From: Chlamydiales bacterium
Lineage (GTDB): Bacteria > Chlamydiota > Chlamydiia > Chlamydiales > JAACFD01
Length of the DNA stretch: 8,949 nucleotides
Assembly (NCBI GenBank): GCA_009937555.1
Contig: JAACFD010000072.1
Span: 1-8,949, forward strand
Direction of reading: 5' to 3'
Shown one piece after another: positions 6,078 to 8,949 of the stretch. Position numbers and translations under genes: made by a program. Position 1 is the stretch's first letter. Each line of letters begins with the position of its first letter. Below the pieces are notes generated by a model. The model saw nothing but the letters and a program-made list of their open reading frames with translations. It was not told where the DNA came from and did not search any database.

Positions 6078-7415
6078 TTAGTTAAAAAAAGCTGCAATAA
6101 AAACGGTCAAGATCATTATAGGGGCTATGTACATCAGGGATAAGTGTAAGTAGCGCTTTAGCAAGGTTTTTCCATTCTTTTCTACTCCAGTGGTATCTCT
6201 AAAAAAGGCTTCTTTAGCGTGCTTTAGCACAATATATAATATTGCTAAGGCTCCGATAGGCACCATGATACTGGTAGTAACAAAAGATAAAAATTCAAAA
6301 AGAGACTGCCCGTAGATACTAAGGGATGGCATAGAAAGAGAGAGCGCTACTGGTAGGCCAATAATAAAAGCCATTAGTACTACTAATGCTACTGCTGATT
6401 TTCTTTTAAAGCTCTTTTCTTCAACCAGATAGTTTATTGAAGGCTCGAGAGCTGAAATCTCAGAGCTTATTGCCGCAATTAAAACCAGCAGCAGAAACAC
6501 TAACATAAGAATTTTACCTATTGCCATTTGCTGAAAAGCTAAGGGCAGAGTTAAAAATAATAGCCCTTCTCCTGCAGATACAGGCATTTGATGAGCAAAT
6601 GCAATTGAGAAAATCGCAACAGCAGATAGAAGTGAGATTAAAGTATCAACAAAAACTACAGGGAGACAAAGTTTGAAAGTATTAACTTTTTTTCCTAGGT
6701 AGCTTCCATAGGTAATCATCGTTCCCTGGCCTAAGCTTAAAGTAAAAAAAGCTTGTCCCAAAGCTAATAACACCACTTTTGAATCAATAACATCCCAACT
6801 AGGCTTAAATACAAAAGCTACTCCCTCAAATGAACCTGCAGCGGATACCCCCTTAATAGCAACTCCAAAAAGTAATACAAGCAAGACGGGCATCATCCAC
6901 TCATTTGCTAATTCAATTCCTTTTTTTACACCTCTTGAAAGAATAAAAAAACAGAACAGTAAAACTAGTGCATTAAAAAAAAGCAGAGTAAGAGGGGTGG
7001 CGATCATACTGCTAAATTCAGCTTTTAGAAAACCCTGACTTACAGCAGAAAAATCCCATAAAAATAAAACTTTATAGATGTAATAAACAATCCAGCCACA
7101 CACAATGCTGTAGAATGAGCTTATTAAAAAGCCTGTTACTATTGTGGCAAAGCCTGTTTTTTTCCACAGGCTTTTATTAGAGAAAAAATAAAAGGCTCCG
7201 GCCGGTCCTTTTCCGGAACTACTACCTGCCCAAACTTCTAGGCTAATCATAGGCAAGCCAAGGACAATCAGAAAAAGTAAGTAAAGGCAAAGGAAAGCTC
7301 CTCCCCCATTACTAGCCATGATATATGGAAAACGCCAGATATTTGCTAGACCTACAGCTGAGCCTACAGCAGCTAGTACAAATCCAATTTTTGATTGCCA
7401 GTTATCTTTAGCCAT
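6078..7415 (-). CDS. Sodium-dependent amino acid transporter, SNF/NSS family
   Basis: A 445-residue inner-membrane symporter of the neurotransmitter:sodium symporter family, expected to take up an amino acid with Na+. About 11 hydrophobic helices can be drawn, the number common in bacterial MhsT/TnaT-type members rather than LeuT's 12. TM1 carries GSAVGLANIWRFPY (18-31) and TM3 has Tyr102 at about the LeuT Tyr108 position. TM6 has the unwound FTLSLGQGTMITYGSY (224-239) and TM8 the ISSEIS sodium-site segment (316-321). Asp257 in TM7 is the acidic residue typical of chloride-independent bacterial members. The substrate cannot be read from sequence, though a Gln at 230 lies near the LeuT Phe259 position. 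ATG at 7415 is preferred because AAGG sits at ideal spacing; the upstream GTG at 7421 overlaps that site. Confidence 0.92.
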   Translation of the reverse strand: MAKDNWQSKIGFVLAAVGSAVGLANIWRFPYIMASNGGGAFLCLYLLFLIVLGLPMISLEVWAGSSSGKGPAGAFYFFSNKSLWKKTGFATIVTGFLISSFYSIVCGWIVYYIYKVLFLWDFSAVSQGFLKAEFSSMIATPLTLLFFNALVLLFCFFILSRGVKKGIELANEWMMPVLLVLLFGVAIKGVSAAGSFEGVAFVFKPSWDVIDSKVVLLALGQAFFTLSLGQGTMITYGSYLGKKVNTFKLCLPVVFVDTLISLLSAVAIFSIAFAHQMPVSAGEGLLFLTLPLAFQQMAIGKILMLVFLLLVLIAAISSEISALEPSINYLVEEKSFKRKSAVALVVLMAFIIGLPVALSLSMPSLSIYGQSLFEFLSFVTTSIMVPIGALAILYIVLKHAKEAFFRDTTGVEKNGKTLLKRYLHLSLMYIAPIMILTVFIAAFFN

Positions 7416-7458
7416 AATCACCTTGTTTTGGGTACTTTTACATTACGGAAAGTTTTGA

Positions 7459-7487
7459 ATTATAGACCTATAAGTGATAACTTTCCA
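7459..7487 (-). promoter_or_regulatory. Promoter of the symporter gene
   Basis: On the minus strand a -35-like TGGAAA (7487-7482) and a perfect TATAAT (7464-7459) are separated by 17 nt. The expected start, near 7452, leaves a leader of about 37 nt with AAGG just before the ATG. This is the best promoter in the window and it fits a housekeeping sigma factor. Confidence 0.65.
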
Positions 7488-7613
7488 GGCTTATTAGAAG
7501 TTTCTTTATATAAAAGGCTTAAATACTACTATTTATTTTAATTAGGTGTATTTTTACCTATTTTCACCTGTTTTTTACACCCCTTAAATTTTTCTATCCA
7601 AGCAACTTATAGC

Positions 7614-7641
7614 TTGATTATTTATAAAAATTATGTAAATA
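7614..7641 (+). promoter_or_regulatory. Possible promoter for the EspA-like gene
   Basis: TTGATT (7614-7619) and TAAATA (7636-7641), 16 nt apart, are a loose match to a housekeeping promoter. The TTGATT is also the left arm of the TTGATTA/TAATCAA inverted repeat. A second -10-like TATAAA (7683-7688) lacks a matching -35. The region is so AT-rich that neither choice is secure. Confidence 0.25.
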
Positions 7642-7695
7642 TGTTAATCAAATCTTAATAAAGACTCATTTAAATATGAGCTTATAAATATTTTC

Positions 7696-7701
7696 GAGGA
7701 G
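7696..7701 (+). promoter_or_regulatory. Strong ribosome binding site of the EspA-like gene
   Basis: GAGGAG lies 8 nt before the ATG at 7710. It is one of the strongest Shine-Dalgarno sites in the window, which suggests an abundantly made protein and fixes the start codon. Confidence 0.75.
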
Positions 7702-7709
7702 TTAAAAAC

Positions 7710-8285
7710 ATGTCTATTCATACTGATAACGACCTAGTAGCAAATGAAAGCTCTAGTGTTAACCCTAAGTCTGATTACCTTACAAAGGACGAGCAAATTC
7801 TTTATGGCTCTGACCCTCTTTTAAGAGCAAATATGAACATGTACCGTATGCTTGAAAGCATGCAAACAGAAAAAGCAAGCGAACTCAATGTAAAAGTAAA
7901 AGATGCTGGAAGTCTTAGAACGCTAAAATCTGCTCTTGAAGACGCAAAATCTGCTAACCAGAACTTTTCTGTTAGTAATCCTCAGATAGCAAAACTGCTA
8001 GAAACCGCTGATAGAATGGGTATAACTATCCCCTACAAGACAGATGCTGAAGGCGAAAGAGAACTTGATTCAGACGGAAATGAGTACCTATCTCTAGCAA
8101 GTCTAGAAGCATTTACTAAACAAGTTGGTACTTTAATAAAAAATACTGGTGAAGTGACTAAGATGGAGCAAATGAATCTTCAAATGATCATGAACCAAGC
8201 AAGTGCTAGCTTAAATATTGCGGTAGCCCATAGAAGAAACCAAAAAGAAAACTTCGATCAAATCATGCAGATGACAAGACGATAG
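7710..8285 (+). CDS. EspA/SseB-like helical protein, candidate type III filament component
   Basis: A complete 191-residue, cysteine- and tryptophan-free, helix-rich protein without signal peptide or membrane segment. The N-terminal 25 residues are Ser/Asn-rich and unstructured, as in type III substrates. A helix (about 35-60) is followed by a middle region with a short acidic loop (110-125). A long amphipathic C-terminal helix (about 128-185) contains NLQMIMNQASASLNIAV at 156-172. Length, helix order and this C-terminal helix resemble Salmonella SseB and E. coli EspA, the filament subunits that extend the type III needle, compared from memory. SseB likewise has a short GI-containing segment, a Leu-Gln/Glu helix and a Gln/Asn-rich final helix. 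Function as a filament or tip protein is inference. It starts a plus-strand unit and is followed after 14 nt by another helical gene, fitting a secretion operon. It could instead be an unrelated coiled-coil protein. Confidence 0.55.
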   Translation: MSIHTDNDLVANESSSVNPKSDYLTKDEQILYGSDPLLRANMNMYRMLESMQTEKASELNVKVKDAGSLRTLKSALEDAKSANQNFSVSNPQIAKLLETADRMGITIPYKTDAEGERELDSDGNEYLSLASLEAFTKQVGTLIKNTGEVTKMEQMNLQMIMNQASASLNIAVAHRRNQKENFDQIMQMTRR

Positions 8286-8299
8286 TCAGAGGGGTAATT

Positions 8300-8949
8300 A
8301 TGGCTAATATATCATTATCATCAGAGCTAAGTGACTATTTAGAGATAACTACTAAGCAGTCGCAAAAAGATTTAACCCTCTCTCTTACTAAAATAGAGAA
8401 ACAGGTTAATCAGCTACGTGATACCAGATTAGAGGTTGATACGGCTCCTCCTTCAGCAGCTACTCGTATGCTAGAAGCTACTGAATGGCTAACAGATACG
8501 ACAATTGGGTCTTCATCAGATAAAGCAACTGGACTAATGGCCTATGCTAGTAATGCATTTTCTCGAGTACAGTTAGCTCAAGCAGCTCAGACTTTAGTGG
8601 TCAACCCTGACCCAATAGCTAAAGTAAAAGCTGCAGCAGGAGTGTTGAGTAATACTATTTCCCTGGTATCAAACTCTTCGTATTGCCCTAAAGACCTTCA
8701 AACCCCCTTGTCAATAGCCTCTGAGTTACTTTCTGGTGTTATGGATAAACACGATCGTTTCTCAGAACCTAACCCAGATCAAATTACAGCTCTAACAAGA
8801 GTTCTTTCTGATTTAAAGGACTCAGTAGGTCCTTATTTATCTATGACTAAGTTAGAGCTTCTAAGATCTGCTAGGGATTATGCAATTGCAAACACAAGAA
8901 GTGAAGGCCAAAGTGACAAGGCTAAAATTCTTAAAGAAAGTGAAGAATT
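8300..8949 (+). CDS. Helical protein of unknown function, cut by window end
   Basis: An open frame runs from ATG 8300 to the last base without a stop, giving 216 residues plus a partial codon; the C-terminus lies outside. An AGAGG ribosome site lies 7 nt before the ATG, and the gap to the EspA-like stop is 14 nt, so the two are surely cotranscribed. Residues 5-45 look like an amphipathic or coiled-coil helix. An Ala-rich, mildly hydrophobic stretch lies at 90-125, and charged helices follow from 160. There is no signal peptide, no clear transmembrane hairpin so far and one cysteine (Cys129). I do not recognise a family. By position it could be a second translocator or secreted protein, as sseC/sseD or espD follow sseB or espA in other systems. 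The missing C-terminus may hold the diagnostic part. Confidence 0.8.
   Translation, partial: MANISLSSELSDYLEITTKQSQKDLTLSLTKIEKQVNQLRDTRLEVDTAPPSAATRMLEATEWLTDTTIGSSSDKATGLMAYASNAFSRVQLAQAAQTLVVNPDPIAKVKAAAGVLSNTISLVSNSSYCPKDLQTPLSIASELLSGVMDKHDRFSEPNPDQITALTRVLSDLKDSVGPYLSMTKLELLRSARDYAIANTRSEGQSDKAKILKESEE

Larger units (their letters stand above)
7416..7709. other. Divergent AT-rich intergenic region with inverted repeats
   Basis: This 294-nt stretch separates the minus-strand block from the plus-strand pair and contains no convincing gene. Besides the symporter promoter it holds three inverted repeats. GGTGTA/TACACC lies at 7545-7581, with a nested AGGTG/CACCT at 7544-7569. A 7-bp pair TTGATTA/TAATCAA is at 7614-7651, and CTCAT/ATGAG is at 7665-7680. 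The last two lie 59-96 nt and 30-45 nt upstream of the EspA-like start codon and could be operators for it. Confidence 0.6.

Noticed and set aside
6002..6097. N-terminal extension of the DUF218-like protein that resembles a hydrophobic leader
   Set aside because: It overlaps the end of the symporter gene, is Cys/Phe-rich and lacks a ribosome site, whereas the internal ATG at 6001 has one.
7416..7421. GTG start two codons before the symporter ATG
   Set aside because: The GTG overlaps the Shine-Dalgarno AAGG that is ideally placed for the ATG at 7415.
7545..7581. GGTGTA/TACACC hairpin as a terminator
   Set aside because: No gene converges on it from either side, since both flanking units are transcribed away, and the loop is simply T-rich.
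1..8949. tRNA, rRNA, CRISPR array, insertion sequence or prophage
   Set aside because: No cloverleaf, repeat-spacer pattern, transposase, integrase or terminal inverted repeat could be seen; intergenic spaces are mostly too short.

Overview
The window looks like a piece of a low-GC (below about 40% by eye) chromosome of an intracellular, type III secreting bacterium, most likely an environmental member of the Chlamydiota. The grounds are a SpoIID-type peptidoglycan enzyme directly downstream of ruvB, a RuvB whose C-terminal wording resembles chlamydial RuvB as I remember it, an SNF-family sodium symporter, and small helical proteins that look like type III secretion cargo. This assignment is inferred from recalled families, not from a search.

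Layout. Positions 3-7415 hold seven genes on the minus strand. In transcription order they are: an 11-helix neurotransmitter:sodium symporter family transporter (7415-6078); a DUF218-like protein with a serine/glutamine-rich head (6001-4937); a small protein with two adjacent short hydrophobic segments, Inc-like in shape (4888-4409); ruvB (4306-3281); spoIID (3287-2031, overlapping ruvB by 7 nt); queA (1984-950); and a patatin-like phospholipase lipoprotein of the RssA type (923-3). A 294-nt AT-rich divergent region (7416-7709) separates these from two plus-strand genes. The first encodes a 191-aa EspA/SseB-like helical protein (7710-8285). The second (8300-8949) is an unrecognised helical protein cut by the window end.

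Transcription units. A good minus-strand promoter (7459-7487) serves the symporter gene. A plausible one (4338-4366) serves ruvB-spoIID. A very clear intrinsic terminator (1985-2018) follows spoIID, and its T-run touches the queA start codon, which raises the question of how queA is expressed. Three start codons are better placed downstream of the longest open frame: queA, the DUF218-like gene and the symporter gene.

How the genes fit together. RuvB (Holliday-junction branch migration), QueA (tRNA queuosine), SpoIID (septal peptidoglycan) and the symporter are housekeeping. The two proteins between the symporter and ruvB, and the two plus-strand proteins, look lineage-specific and may be surface or secreted factors. 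The most interesting points are the EspA-like gene with its undescribed partner, the SpoIID with substitutions at positions expected to be catalytic, and the terminator/start-codon arrangement of queA. No tRNA, rRNA, insertion sequence or CRISPR array was seen.
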